From an uncultured Tenacibaculum sp. (GTDB taxonomy: Bacteria > Bacteroidota > Bacteroidia > Flavobacteriales > Flavobacteriaceae), in NCBI RefSeq assembly GCF_947499065.1, contig NZ_CANMMT010000001.1:829108-893107 (forward strand): a stretch of DNA of 64,000 nt, read 5' to 3'. This document shows, piece by piece, positions 25,423 through 36,150 of the stretch (within the stretch, counting starts at the first letter, position 1; each line of letters starts with the position of its first letter). Made by a program: the position numbers and the translations under genes. Below the pieces are notes generated by a model. It saw only the letters and a list, made by a program, of their open reading frames with translations. It was not told the DNA's origin and ran no database searches.

Positions 25423-25893
25423 TTAATCCCAAACTTGTGGTCTTTTAATGTGCAAGGTTCTTAAATAACTTAATAACTGACCTGTATGAACCGCTTCATG
25501 ATACACCATTCTGTTTAAATAATCGCCTAACTCTTTTACTTGATTTACTTCTTTTCGATGAATAACAATGTCTTTTAAATCATTCATAGATAATTGTTCT
25601 ATCATTCTGTATAGTTCCGTTTTATATGATTCTGCGAATTGCAATTCATGGTCAACATCAATAAACGCTAAATTTTTCCATGGCGATGTATAGTTGCCTA
25701 AATTACCTCTATTTTTTATAATAGTATGAAATAAATGTTCTCCTTCCAGCACATGACGTATCATTTCAATACAGCTCATGGCTTTTGCATCAGGTTTCCA
25801 TTGAAGGTATTCAGATGGAATTCCTTTCCATAAGTTAATACTTCTTCGTCTAGTTTCTTTAAAGTTTAATAGAATGATTGATTTTGACTCCAT
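25423..25893 (-). CDS. DinB family protein
   Basis: A 156-residue four-helix-bundle protein. The likely metal-binding histidines are at MIRHVLEGEHLF (near residues 47-54) and in YHEAVHTGQLLSYL (near residues 132-136), the usual three-His pattern of the DinB/DfrA-like superfamily. Relatives are metal-dependent thiol S-transferases, such as bacillithiol or mycothiol enzymes, or damage-inducible proteins of unknown role. It is the first gene of a two-gene unit with the ArsR-type regulator and has a perfect -7 promoter box upstream. Confidence 0.85.
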   Translation of the reverse strand: MESKSIILLNFKETRRRSINLWKGIPSEYLQWKPDAKAMSCIEMIRHVLEGEHLFHTIIKNRGNLGNYTSPWKNLAFIDVDHELQFAESYKTELYRMIEQLSMNDLKDIVIHRKEVNQVKELGDYLNRMVYHEAVHTGQLLSYLRTLHIKRPQVWD

Positions 25894-25909
25894 GTGTTTT
25901 GCTTTTTCA

Positions 25910-25917
25910 CAAAAGTA
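25910..25917 (-). promoter_or_regulatory. Bacteroidota -7 promoter box of the DinB/ArsR operon
   Basis: TACTTTTG on the minus strand, an exact TAnnTTTG match, 17 bases before the ATG. Confidence 0.62.
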
Positions 25918-26009
25918 AATTCAAGGAGATTTTAATACTTCATTTTAAAATGAACTATTAATGTTTTTGTTGTTTTTTCTTTGTTGAGGTAATAAATCAA
26001 TTAATAATT

Positions 26010-26483
26010 ATGAAAAACGAGTATAAGTATACAGCAACTATAAATTGGACTGGAAATAAGGGAGAAGGAACATTGAATTATAAAAGTTATGAAAGAAGTT
26101 ATACTATAAACATTAGTGATAAACCACAAATTTTAGGTTCATCGGATGTAGCTTTTAAAGGAGATGGTAAAAAACACAATCCGGAAGAACTTTTAGTTAC
26201 AGCAATAGCATCTTGTCATATGCTTTGGTATTTGCATTTATGTTCAGAAGAAAATGTGATTATAACAGCTTATAAAGATGCTGTTTCTGGTGTTATGGAA
26301 ATTGATAAAAAAGGGAAAGGTTGTTTTTCAAAAGTTACTTTAAGTCCTACAGTTGCAGTTTTAGAAGCTTCTATGAAAGAAAAAGCAATAGCTTTACATG
26401 AAAAAGCAAATGAATATTGCTTTATAGCGAACTCTGTCAATTTTATAATTGAGCACAATCCAGAATGTATTGTTAAGTCATAA
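26010..26483 (+). CDS. OsmC family peroxiredoxin-like protein
   Basis: A 157-residue protein with the OsmC fold: an N-terminal strand region (YKYTATINWTGNKGEGTLNYKSYERSY), the helix with the first reactive cysteine (AIASCHMLWYLHLC) and the C-terminal second cysteine (HNPEC). OsmC/Ohr proteins reduce organic hydroperoxides with two cysteines. The motif variant ASCHMLWYLHL is that of the YhfA/OsmC-related group rather than classical Ohr. It is a single gene ending at a compact terminator shared with convergent aspS. Confidence 0.92.
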   Translation: MKNEYKYTATINWTGNKGEGTLNYKSYERSYTINISDKPQILGSSDVAFKGDGKKHNPEELLVTAIASCHMLWYLHLCSEENVIITAYKDAVSGVMEIDKKGKGCFSKVTLSPTVAVLEASMKEKAIALHEKANEYCFIANSVNFIIEHNPECIVKS

Positions 26484-26512
26484 AAAAATCCCGCACTAGG
26501 CGGGATTTAAAT
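26484..26512. terminator. Bidirectional terminator between osmC-like gene and aspS
   Basis: AATCCCGC and GCGGGATT arms around ACTAG, with an A-run before and T/A-rich sequence after. Confidence 0.8.
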
Positions 26513-26514
26513 AT

Positions 26515-28278
26515 TTATGCTTCTTCTTGTTGAATATCTAATTGAATACTCAATTCTTGTAATTGTTCGTTATCAATAGTAGCAGGAGCATCAATCATTA
26601 CATCACGTCCTGAATTGTTTTTAGGGAAAGCAATAAAGTCACGAATTGTTTCTTGTCCACCTAAAATAGCTACTAATCTATCTAAACCAAATGCTAACCC
26701 TCCGTGAGGTGGTGCACCGTATTCAAAAGCATCCATTAAGAATCCGAATTGAGCTTTCGCTTCTTCTTCAGTAAATCCTAAATGCTTAAACATAATTGCT
26801 TGTGTTTCTTTATCGTGAATACGAATAGAACCTCCGCCAATTTCGTTACCGTTTAATACTAAATCGTATGCATTTGCTTTTACAGCACCTGGATCTGTAT
26901 CTAATAATTCTAACTGTCCTGGTTTAGGTGAAGTAAACGGGTGGTGCATTGCGTGGTAATGACCAGTTTCTTCGTCTAATTCTAATAATGGGAAATCAAT
27001 TACCCATAATGGAGCAAATTCGTCTGGTTTACGTAAACCTAAACGCTCAGCCATTTCCATACGTAAAGCAGATAATTGCGCACGTACTTTATTGGTGTTT
27101 CCTGATAATATACAGATTAAATCTCCTGGCTTAGCTCCAGTTTTTTCAGCCCACTTCGCTAAATCATCTTGATCGTAAAACTTATCTACAGACGATTTGA
27201 AAGAACCATCTTCATTACATTTTACATATACCATTCCTAAAGCACCTACTTGTGGACGCTTTACCCAGTTAATTAACTTATCTATTTCTTTACGAGTATA
27301 AGAAGCTCCTCCCGGAACAGCAATACCTACAACTAATTCAGCATCGTTAAATACTTTGAATTCTTTGTGCTGAGCTACGTCGTTTAACTCACCGAACTCC
27401 ATTCCAAAACGGATGTCTGGTTTGTCGTTTCCATATAAACGCATAGCATCGTCAAATAACATTCTTGGGAATTTATCAACCTCAACACCATTAATTTCTT
27501 TTAATAAGTGACGAGTCATTCCTTCAAAAATCTCTAAAACATCTTCTTGCTCAACAAATGCCATTTCGCAGTCTATTTGTGTAAACTCTGGCTGACGGTC
27601 GGCACGTAAATCCTCATCTCTAAAACACTTTACAATTTGAAAGTATTTATCCATTCCACCAACCATTAATAATTGTTTGAATGTTTGAGGCGATTGAGGT
27701 AATGCGTAAAACTGACCTGCATTCATTCTCGATGGTACCAAGAAATCACGAGCTCCCTCAGGAGTAGACTTGATTAAATATGGAGTTTCAACATCAATAA
27801 ATCCTTTGTCAGATAAGTATTTACGAACTTCCATCGATACTTTGTGACGGAAAATTAAGCTGTCTTTTACTGGATTACGACGAATATCTAAATAACGATA
27901 CTTCATACGAATATCTTCACCACCATCTGTTTCATCTTCAATAGTAAAAGGAGGTAATTTAGCATCATTTAAAATTTCTAAGTTTGTAACTAAAACTTCA
28001 ATATCACCAGTAGGAATATTAGCATTTTTAGATTGACGCTCTATAACTGTACCAGTTACTTGAACAACAAACTCACGACCTAATGTTTTGGCTTTGTCCA
28101 TTAATTCTTTAGAAGTACGTTCTTCATCAAAAATTAATTGTGTAATTCCGTAACGATCACGTAAATCTACCCAGATCATAAAACCTTTATCACGTGATTT
28201 TTGTACCCAACCAGAAAGGGTTACCTCAGTATTAATGTGCGAAGCTCTTAATTCGCCACAAGTATGCGTTCTGTACAT
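26515..28278 (-). CDS. aspS: Aspartyl-tRNA synthetase
   Basis: A 587-residue bacterial-type class II enzyme. The N-terminal OB fold recognises the anticodon ([21 protein letters not shown], about residues 20-40). The catalytic core has motif 2 in [19 protein letters not shown], the bacterial GAD insertion domain (about residues 300-410) and motif 3 in [16 protein letters not shown]. It attaches aspartate to tRNA-Asp. The length is normal for bacteria. It is transcribed alone from a -7 box that lies 20-27 bases upstream of the ATG. Confidence 0.98.
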   Translation of the reverse strand: MYRTHTCGELRASHINTEVTLSGWVQKSRDKGFMIWVDLRDRYGITQLIFDEERTSKELMDKAKTLGREFVVQVTGTVIERQSKNANIPTGDIEVLVTNLEILNDAKLPPFTIEDETDGGEDIRMKYRYLDIRRNPVKDSLIFRHKVSMEVRKYLSDKGFIDVETPYLIKSTPEGARDFLVPSRMNAGQFYALPQSPQTFKQLLMVGGMDKYFQIVKCFRDEDLRADRQPEFTQIDCEMAFVEQEDVLEIFEGMTRHLLKEINGVEVDKFPRMLFDDAMRLYGNDKPDIRFGMEFGELNDVAQHKEFKVFNDAELVVGIAVPGGASYTRKEIDKLINWVKRPQVGALGMVYVKCNEDGSFKSSVDKFYDQDDLAKWAEKTGAKPGDLICILSGNTNKVRAQLSALRMEMAERLGLRKPDEFAPLWVIDFPLLELDEETGHYHAMHHPFTSPKPGQLELLDTDPGAVKANAYDLVLNGNEIGGGSIRIHDKETQAIMFKHLGFTEEEAKAQFGFLMDAFEYGAPPHGGLAFGLDRLVAILGGQETIRDFIAFPKNNSGRDVMIDAPATIDNEQLQELSIQLDIQQEEA

Positions 28279-28297
28279 TTCTTGAAATTTTGAGGTG

Positions 28298-28305
28298 CAA
28301 AATTA
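28298..28305 (-). promoter_or_regulatory. Bacteroidota -7 promoter box of aspS
   Basis: TAATTTTG on the minus strand, an exact TAnnTTTG match, 20 bases before the aspS ATG. Confidence 0.63.
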
Positions 28306-28429
28306 AGGATAAATGTTAGGAACTTAAAAATTACTAATACTTAGTTTTAGAAGAAATAATTCTAATTTTAAAAAATAAGAATAAAGAAGAGAATCTATTA
28401 TTTATTTTAGCACAGCTTAATTAAAGAAA

Positions 28430-29128
28430 ATGACAAAACAACTTAATTATATTATTCTTGCTATTGCAGTTTTAGTATTCTTATTACTCCAGTTACCCTA
28501 TTTTGCTATTGTACAATATCCTTTTCGATTATTAGGAACTTGGTTTCATGAAATGGGACATGGCTTAACCGCTATTTGTGTTGGAGGAAGTTTTAAGTAT
28601 TTAGAAATCTACGAAAATGGAGGCGGAGTTGCTTATTATACGCTAAGCAATGCATTTATGCCTATTTCTATTGGGAATGCAATTGTAGCTATTGGAGGTT
28701 TATTAGGACCGGCAATAGCTGGTGCGGTATTAATAGCAGGAGCAAAGCATACCAAGAGTGCAAGTATTTTATTGCGCCTTCTAATAGGAGTAATCATATT
28801 GTCGTTAATTGTATGGATACGATCGTATTGGGGTGTTATTGTATTAGGAGCTTTTGCTGTTCTTTTTATAATCATCACTTTGTTAAAGAATAAAAAAATA
28901 GAAGTGGGAACCTTATTGTTTTTAGGAATGCAATCTGTTTTAAGTAGTTACTTACAGTTAAATTATTTATTTACCAAACAGTTTGTAAGAGGCGGACAGG
29001 TACAAAATTCAGATACACAAGCCATCGCTGAAAATACATTTGGTACTTATTGGATGTGGGCTTTAATTGTAATAGTAATCAGTTTTTATATTGTACTTAA
29101 AAGCATTCGATTCTATTTTAGAAAGTAA
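28430..29128 (+). CDS. M50-type membrane metallopeptidase
   Basis: A 232-residue protein with about six membrane helices. The zinc motif is HEMGH (His40, Glu41, His44) in TWFHEMGHGLTAICVGGSF, the pattern of the M50B-like family. A later G-G-L-L-G-P-A segment lies in the next helix. These are intramembrane or membrane-associated zinc proteases, and the substrate is unknown. A third zinc ligand (Asp in an N-x-x-P-x-x-x-x-D motif) is not obvious, as in other members of this subgroup, so catalytic activity is likely but not certain. It is read alone, followed by the HopJ-like gene 83 bases later. Confidence 0.8.
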   Translation: MTKQLNYIILAIAVLVFLLLQLPYFAIVQYPFRLLGTWFHEMGHGLTAICVGGSFKYLEIYENGGGVAYYTLSNAFMPISIGNAIVAIGGLLGPAIAGAVLIAGAKHTKSASILLRLLIGVIILSLIVWIRSYWGVIVLGAFAVLFIIITLLKNKKIEVGTLLFLGMQSVLSSYLQLNYLFTKQFVRGGQVQNSDTQAIAENTFGTYWMWALIVIVISFYIVLKSIRFYFRK

Positions 29129-29211
29129 CAATAAAGAGAAGTCTGTTTAAAATTATAGTTCTTTGGTTTTTCAAGGAATCTTTTTATTCATTTGCAGCAA
29201 AAGAATTTAAA

Positions 29212-29562
29212 ATGACCTTAGCAGATTTTACCCATAAATTAAAAACAACACCAACAGCAATTATCTTTTCCGAAACAATGGCAATTATAGAAGATCTGTA
29301 TGAATTTACACCTTCGGCTTTTAAAAATGGAAACATAGAGAATAGTGCTACCCAAAATTTAGGCTCTTGTAAAGTATTTGCCTTTGCTACAAAACAACAG
29401 TTTACAAAAGAAGAAGCCTTGGCATGCTTTGGTCAGTATTACTTCAAAGATGTACTAGAAAATCCTAACGGGACAGATCATCAAAACATTAGAAATTTTA
29501 TGCAAACTGGTTTTGAAGGATTGGTTTTTGAGCAAGAAGTACTAGTAGAGAAGGAATTATAA
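29212..29562 (+). CDS. HopJ type III effector-like protein
   Basis: A 116-residue protein matching the small HopJ family: F-x-x-T-M-A-x-I-x-x-x-Y-x-F-T-P-S-A-F near residues 21-41, G-S-C-K-V-F-A-F, and the later CFGQYYFKDVLENPNGTDHQNIRNFM. HopJ was named from a Pseudomonas type III effector, but the family is found in many bacteria without a type III system, where it is a cytosolic protein of unknown role. It has no signal peptide. The label should not be read as evidence of secretion. TTCATTTG, one base off the -7 consensus, lies upstream. Confidence 0.85.
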   Translation: MTLADFTHKLKTTPTAIIFSETMAIIEDLYEFTPSAFKNGNIENSATQNLGSCKVFAFATKQQFTKEEALACFGQYYFKDVLENPNGTDHQNIRNFMQTGFEGLVFEQEVLVEKEL

Positions 29563-29602
29563 CTTAAAAACTTCAGAATAAACATTCAAAACTCGTAGAA
29601 TC

Positions 29603-29715
29603 TATCAGCGAGCTTCGGGGAAGCTTTCGTCGAGTTTCAATTGCATCAGCGAACTTCGCTGGCGCTTCTGAATTTGTGCGAGAGCATCAGCGAGCTTCGC
29701 TGAAGGTTTCGCAGA
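29603..29715. repeat. Three short GC-rich repeats with self-complementary cores
   Basis: Units reading ATCAGCGAGCTTCG (29604 on), CATCAGCGAACTTCGCTG (29644-29661) and CATCAGCGAGCTTCGCTG (29685-29702) lie in a 273-base gap between the HopJ-like gene and the M28 peptidase gene. The inner AGCGAA-C-TTCGCT is a perfect small palindrome. The segment is far richer in G and C than the rest of the window and looks like a cluster of REP-like elements. No gene is seen in the gap. Confidence 0.6.
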
Positions 29716-29835
29716 AAAAAAAAGTATCAACATACGGTGGTAAAGAAAACTTTATAAAAAGATTATTTAAACACGAAATTTTGAGATAATTTTCTGATAC
29801 AAAAAGTGTATTTTTAGGCTTTTCAAAAAATAGTT

Positions 29836-31590
29836 ATGTCTAAAAATACACTTCTAGGAATTTTGTTTGTAATTGCTCTGATAGCGTGTAAACAAGAAAA
29901 AGAAATCCAAGTTTTAAAACCTTCTAATTATTTCGATGTTCTAAATAAAGAGTTTACGGGCGATTTAGCTTACGAAACCACTTCTTTTGTAGAGAAATAT
30001 TGGCGTGTTGTAGGAAATACCGGTTTTAATAAAAGTGTATTTAAAATAGCCGAAGAATTAGAAAAAGCTGGTTTTGTAAAAGAAGAAAAAGCTACTTCCA
30101 AAGATTCTTTAACTTATAGAATAGAAAAAAGACCTTTAGAAAAACCTACGTGGGAATCTGTAGATGCTACTGTAAAAATTATTGGCGACAGCACAGCATT
30201 ATTGCAACATAACACCAATAGAAATATGATTGCTTTAAATTCTTATAGTACCCCAAAAGAAGGGGTAACCGCTGAGGTGGTTTATGTAAAAGACTTAAAG
30301 CAATTAAAAGCGTTAGACATAAAGGGTAAAACTGTTTTTACTGAGACAAGTCCATATAGAATTTTTAATCAAGCCATTGTAAAAAGTGGTGCGGCTGGTT
30401 TAATTACTTATAGCAACCCAAAGTACTTGCAGCCAGAAAAGAATACAACTTCTATTCAATTTCGTTCAATTCCTTTAAATGAAACAATAAAACCATGGGC
30501 AATAGCCATGTCTTATGAAGCAAAAGAAAGATTAAAGGCAAAGCTTAAGGAAGGAAAAGTTGTTTTAAATGTGATGGTAAAGACGAATATTTACCCATCT
30601 GAAGAGTTAACAATTATTGCTGATATTAAAGGAAATCAGTATCCTAAGGAGCGATTGGTTTTTAGTGCGCATATACAAGAACCAGGGGCGAATGACAATG
30701 CTACAGGTGTTGGAGTTTCTTTAGAAATGGCAACTCTTACAGCAAAATTGAAAGAGCAAAAACGATTTTCACCTAATAGAACGCTAACTTTTTTATGGGG
30801 AGATGAAATTGTTTCTACCAACCGATATGTAAAAGAAGATAGTATAAGAGCTAAAGACATTAAATGGGGAATATCTTTAGATATGGTAGGAGAGGATACT
30901 AAAAAAACAGGTGGAACATTTTTAATTGAAAAAATGCCTGATCCAAGTGCTATATGGACAAGAGGAAATGATAAGCACACAGAGTGGGGTGGACAGAAAA
31001 TGAAATTGAGTCAAATGAAACCTCATTACTTAAATGATTTTTTAATAGATAAATTTAAAGAACAAGGAAAGCGCGCAAATTGGGTAGTAAATACCAATCC
31101 ATTTGAAGGAGGAAGTGACCACGTTCCATTTTTAAAGAGGAATATTCCAAGTGTATTGTTTTGGCATTTTACAGATCAGTTTTATCATACCGATAATGAT
31201 CGTTTAGATAAAGTATCAAAAGAAACCTTAAAAAATGTTGGAGTAGCTTCTTTGGTTTCGGCATATTCATTAGTCAATGCCAATGATAAGACTGCAAAGG
31301 CGATTTTAAAGGATATTAAAAAAGTTGCTTTTTCTAGGTTGAAAGAAGAGCAAAAGCAAAGTGAGCTAGCCTTAAGCAAGGGTGATTCTTTAAAAACTCA
31401 AAAAGCAATTATCAATGCTTGGAACGATTGGTATATAAAAACAGCCAAAACAACAGAAGATGTGGTAAAAAACAATGCAACTTTTATTTCGGATGTTGAA
31501 CAGACGCAAAAAGCAATAGATTCTGTTTCGTCAAAAATAATAGAAGCACTTGTTAAAAAGAATCAGTCTTTAACTTCTGAAAATAAATAG
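29836..31590 (+). CDS. M28 family zinc peptidase, lipoprotein
   Basis: A 584-residue lipoprotein (LIAC lipobox, about Cys18). A PA-like insert (about residues 130-245) is followed by the M28 catalytic domain. Motifs are FSAHIQEPGANDNATGVG (zinc His and bridging Asp), WGDEI (catalytic Glu region), LDMVGED (zinc Asp) and a final His in FYHTDNDRLDKV. The M28 family removes N-terminal residues from peptides and works here at the periplasm or cell surface. The first motif has AHIQEP in place of the more usual S-H-H-D, so the substrate range may differ. Its last 38 bases overlap the convergent symporter gene. Confidence 0.87.
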   Translation: MSKNTLLGILFVIALIACKQEKEIQVLKPSNYFDVLNKEFTGDLAYETTSFVEKYWRVVGNTGFNKSVFKIAEELEKAGFVKEEKATSKDSLTYRIEKRPLEKPTWESVDATVKIIGDSTALLQHNTNRNMIALNSYSTPKEGVTAEVVYVKDLKQLKALDIKGKTVFTETSPYRIFNQAIVKSGAAGLITYSNPKYLQPEKNTTSIQFRSIPLNETIKPWAIAMSYEAKERLKAKLKEGKVVLNVMVKTNIYPSEELTIIADIKGNQYPKERLVFSAHIQEPGANDNATGVGVSLEMATLTAKLKEQKRFSPNRTLTFLWGDEIVSTNRYVKEDSIRAKDIKWGISLDMVGEDTKKTGGTFLIEKMPDPSAIWTRGNDKHTEWGGQKMKLSQMKPHYLNDFLIDKFKEQGKRANWVVNTNPFEGGSDHVPFLKRNIPSVLFWHFTDQFYHTDNDRLDKVSKETLKNVGVASLVSAYSLVNANDKTAKAILKDIKKVAFSRLKEEQKQSELALSKGDSLKTQKAIINAWNDWYIKTAKTTEDVVKNNATFISDVEQTQKAIDSVSSKIIEALVKKNQSLTSENK

Positions 31591-32956
31591 TCGCTGCTTT
31601 TTTAACCTTTGGAGCTAAGATTAATGTAGAGATAACGGTTGGAATTGCCATTAAAGCATAGGCACTATCCATTAAGTTAATTACAAAATCTAATTTAATT
31701 ACAGAGGCAATTACAATGACAAACACATAAATGTAATTGTAATATTTTCCAACTTTTGAATTGGTTAAATAACTCAAACAACTATAACCATAAAAAGAGT
31801 AGGTGAATAAGGTTGAAAAAGCAAAGATTAAAACACAAATGGTTAAAATAACACTTCCAGAATTGTAAGGAAGTACCGAGTCGAAAGCTGCTAATGTCAT
31901 GGTAATTCCGTTACCATCAAAACCTTTCCAAATACCAGAAGCTAATATAGCAAGAGCAGTTAAGGTACATACTAATAAAGTATCAATGGCTGGCCCTAAC
32001 ATGGCTACTAAACCTTCTCGTATAGGTTCCTTAGTTTTGGCAGTACCATGCATCATTGGAGCGGTTCCTAAACCTGCTTCATTAGAAAAAGCAGCTCTTC
32101 TTACTCCTGTGATAATTAAAGCTCCTAAAGCACCACCTAATACCGATTTACCTGTAAAAGCATCAGTAAATATTAATGAGAAGATAGCAGGAACGTCTTC
32201 AATTTTTAAAATCAATATTGTTGTAACTGTCAATAAATAGATAACTACCATTAGAGGAACTAGTTTTCCAGCTACTTTTCCAATTCGTTTAATTCCACCA
32301 AAAATTACTGTAGATACAATAATTGCTATTGAAATTCCTAACAGAAGTTTAGCAGTAAATTCATTAGCTTCATTAACCTTAAAAACATCTACTAATGTTT
32401 GTGCTAATTGGTTTGCCTGAAAAGCAGGAAGTGTTCCTACCAAACCAGCAGTAGCAAAGAAAACAGCTAAGGGTTTCCATCGTTTACCGAGTCCTTCAGT
32501 AATAACATACATAGGCCCTCCTTTTACATCACCAGTCTCATCTTTACCTCGATACATTACCGACAAACTACAGGTAAAAAACTTGGTGGCCATTCCTACA
32601 AAAGCACTTACCCACATCCAAAAGATAGCACCAGGACCACCTGTGGCAATAGCAATGGCAACACCACTAATATTTCCCATTCCTACCGTAGCTGCAATTG
32701 CGGAAGATAAAGCTTCGTAATGAGATAAGTCACCAGGCGAATCGTGTTTGTCGTATTTTCCTCTCAAAATAGCAATAGCGTGTCCAACATATCGAAAAGG
32801 AATTAAGCCAGAGTAAATGAATAAAAAAAGCCCACCACCAATTAATAAAATCAATAAAGGAATTCCCCAAACCCAAGAACGAAAGTGAGCTACTAGGTTT
32901 TGAATATCTAATAAATTAGGAAACTCAATAATTAAGTTTTGAAAGTCAGACAGCAT
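31553..32956 (-). CDS. Alanine/glycine:cation symporter (AGCS family)
   Basis: With the start at 32956 the protein has 467 residues and about 11 membrane helices. Family signatures include GMGNISGVAIAIATGGPGAIFWMW, then KGGPMYVI and FSNEAGLGTAPMMHG. AGCS proteins import alanine or glycine with sodium. The frame is open to 33022, but the added 22 residues overlap the terminator of the neighbouring gene (32993-33036), so the internal ATG is preferred. The 3' end overlaps the convergent M28 peptidase gene by 38 bases. Confidence 0.92.
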   Translation of the reverse strand: MLSDFQNLIIEFPNLLDIQNLVAHFRSWVWGIPLLILLIGGGLFLFIYSGLIPFRYVGHAIAILRGKYDKHDSPGDLSHYEALSSAIAATVGMGNISGVAIAIATGGPGAIFWMWVSAFVGMATKFFTCSLSVMYRGKDETGDVKGGPMYVITEGLGKRWKPLAVFFATAGLVGTLPAFQANQLAQTLVDVFKVNEANEFTAKLLLGISIAIIVSTVIFGGIKRIGKVAGKLVPLMVVIYLLTVTTILILKIEDVPAIFSLIFTDAFTGKSVLGGALGALIITGVRRAAFSNEAGLGTAPMMHGTAKTKEPIREGLVAMLGPAIDTLLVCTLTALAILASGIWKGFDGNGITMTLAAFDSVLPYNSGSVILTICVLIFAFSTLFTYSFYGYSCLSYLTNSKVGKYYNYIYVFVIVIASVIKLDFVINLMDSAYALMAIPTVISTLILAPKVKKAATIYFQKLKTDSF

Positions 32957-32992
32957 ACATCTATTTTTAGCTAATGTACTAAAAGTGAATAC

Positions 32993-33036
32993 AAAAAAAG
33001 AACGATACTTAGATATTAACAAGTATCGTTCTTTTG
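32993..33036 (-). terminator. Terminator after the 131-residue protein gene
   Basis: AAAGAACGATACTT and AAGTATCGTTCTTT form a perfect 14-base stem around a ten-base loop, with a T-run on either strand. It closes the minus-strand gene at 33059 and sits just upstream of the symporter start. Confidence 0.85.
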
Positions 33037-33058
33037 TTTATTTTTTAGTTAAAAGTCC

Positions 33059-33454
33059 TTATTTAATAAGTATTCCTTTTTTGCCTAAAATATCAATATC
33101 TCTTAAGAAACCTTCTTGAATTGTTTCTGCTTGAAAGATGAAGGTTTTGTCTTGTAATTGGTTATTTTCAAAGAAACTTACCTGAAATCTATTGTCTAAC
33201 GCAAATAATTCAGGCTGCATTACTTCAAATTTAGAATAAGAGTTCGCAGGTAAAACATCTATTTTTCTACGGAATAAAGAAGTTGTTTTTGTATCAGAAA
33301 AACCTTGAGAAACAATTACAACCATTTCTATAGCTACCTCTTTTCTATTTATAATGTATACACCCCATTCATCTGAATTATCCTTTTCGTTTTTATCTAA
33401 AACAACAGCGATTTCAACATTTGTAACTACGGGTATTTCAATATCTTTTCTCAT
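33059..33454 (-). CDS. Conserved-looking protein of unknown function next to pheS
   Basis: A 131-residue soluble protein without signal peptide or membrane segment and with a beta-rich pattern (VEIAVVLDKNEKD, then WGVYIINRKEVAIEMVVIVSQGFS). Very similar proteins seem to sit beside pheS in other flavobacteria and are sometimes mislabelled as a phenylalanyl-tRNA synthetase subunit because of that position. There is no class II synthetase motif in it. It lies 64 bases after the pheS stop, with a terminator between, so it may have its own promoter. The function is unknown. Confidence 0.7.
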   Translation of the reverse strand: MRKDIEIPVVTNVEIAVVLDKNEKDNSDEWGVYIINRKEVAIEMVVIVSQGFSDTKTTSLFRRKIDVLPANSYSKFEVMQPELFALDNRFQVSFFENNQLQDKTFIFQAETIQEGFLRDIDILGKKGILIK

Positions 33455-33466
33455 TAAAACTATATT

Positions 33467-33503
33467 AAAAGAAAGACGAAAGCTTGTATTCTTTCGTCTT
33501 TTA
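33467..33503 (-). terminator. Terminator of pheS
   Basis: AAAGACGAAAG (33472-33482) and CTTTCGTCTTT (33491-33501) pair perfectly around an eight-base loop, with an A-run on the downstream minus-strand side. Confidence 0.85.
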
Positions 33504-33518
33504 TGTGTTTTTGTATAA

Positions 33519-34538
33519 TTAAATTACAGATTTAAACTGCTCTAAGAAACGCTTATCGTTTTCATAGAACATACGAATGTCTGGTATTTGGTATAATAAC
33601 ATAGCAATACGCTCAATACCCATTCCAAATGCATATCCAGAGTATTTAGTAGGATCGATATTCGCATTTTTCAATACGTTAGGATCTACCATACCACATC
33701 CCATAATTTCTAACCAACCTGTTCCTTTGGTAATTCTATAATCAGTTTCAGTTTCTAATCCCCAGTAAATATCTACTTCAGCACTAGGCTCAGTAAATGG
33801 GAAATATGAAGGACGTAAACGGATTTTCGATTTACCAAACATCTCTTTAGTAAAGTATAATAATGTTTGCTTTAAATCGGCAAAAGAAACATCAGTATCA
33901 ATGTATAAACCTTCTACTTGGTGGAATATACAGTGAGCTCTTGCAGAGATATCTTCATTTCTAAATACACGTCCTGGAGAAATTGTACGAATTGGTGGTT
34001 CGTTGTTTTCCATATAACGAACTTGTACCGATGAAGTATGTGTTCTTAATAAAGTATCAGGATTTTTTTCAATAAAGAATGTATCCTGCATATCACGTGC
34101 AGGGTGATACTCTGGTAAGTTCAATGCTGTAAAGTTATGCCAATCATCTTCAATCTCAGGTCCTTCAGAAACAGTAAAACCAATACGATTGAAAACTTCA
34201 ATGATTTGGTTTTTTACTAAAGAAATAGGATGACGAGAACCTAAGTTAATTGGTTCTGATGGACGAGTTAAATCTCCATAAATACCTTTCTCTTCAATAG
34301 CGCTTTCTAAAGCATCATTTAATTCAGCAACTTTACCTTCGGCAGATTTCTTTAAATTGTTTAATGCTTGACCAAAGTCTTTACGTAATTCGGCATCAAC
34401 ATTTTTAAATTCAGCAAACAAATCTTTTAATAGACCCTTGCTACCTAAATACTTTATTCTAAAGCTTTCTACTTCTTCTTTAGAGGTAGCTTTAAAGGAT
34501 TGAACATCACCAATTAGTTCTTTTACTTTATCTAACAT
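33519..34538 (-). CDS. pheS: Phenylalanyl-tRNA synthetase alpha subunit
   Basis: A 339-residue class II synthetase subunit with an N-terminal coiled coil (about residues 1-90) and the catalytic domain. Visible segments are [57 protein letters not shown] (motif 2) and [22 protein letters not shown] (motif 3). With PheT it forms an (alpha-beta)2 enzyme charging tRNA-Phe; pheT is not adjacent. The length is normal. The promoter is an exact -7 box 24 bases upstream. Confidence 0.98.
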   Translation of the reverse strand: MLDKVKELIGDVQSFKATSKEEVESFRIKYLGSKGLLKDLFAEFKNVDAELRKDFGQALNNLKKSAEGKVAELNDALESAIEEKGIYGDLTRPSEPINLGSRHPISLVKNQIIEVFNRIGFTVSEGPEIEDDWHNFTALNLPEYHPARDMQDTFFIEKNPDTLLRTHTSSVQVRYMENNEPPIRTISPGRVFRNEDISARAHCIFHQVEGLYIDTDVSFADLKQTLLYFTKEMFGKSKIRLRPSYFPFTEPSAEVDIYWGLETETDYRITKGTGWLEIMGCGMVDPNVLKNANIDPTKYSGYAFGMGIERIAMLLYQIPDIRMFYENDKRFLEQFKSVI

Positions 34539-34561
34539 AATCTTTCCAAAAAGTTAAGCTG

Positions 34562-34569
34562 CAAATTTA
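34562..34569 (-). promoter_or_regulatory. Bacteroidota -7 promoter box of pheS
   Basis: TAAATTTG on the minus strand, an exact TAnnTTTG match, 24 bases before the ATG. Confidence 0.63.
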
Positions 34570-34646
34570 CGCTTTTTTGCGAAAAAATAAGTGCTTTTTA
34601 AAGTGTTTGCGAAATCGTTGTAGAATTAGGTAAAATAAAGCGTTAA

Positions 34647-36071
<1,425 letters not shown>

Positions 36072-36092
36072 TTTATATAACCTTATATACAA

Positions 36093-36126
36093 TAAAAAAC
36101 CTCATAGCTAGCTATGAGGTTTTTGT
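36093..36126 (+). terminator. Terminator after gdhA
   Basis: AAAACCTCATAGC and GCTATGAGGTTTT form a near-continuous palindrome followed by a T-run. It is bidirectional and may also serve the convergent gene at 36151. Confidence 0.87.
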
Positions 36127-36150
36127 TTTGTGAGAGATTGGTTTTTCTTC

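Noticed and set aside
29212..29562. Evidence for a type III secretion system from the HopJ-like gene
   Set aside because: HopJ homologues are widespread in bacteria without such systems, and no secretion genes are present.
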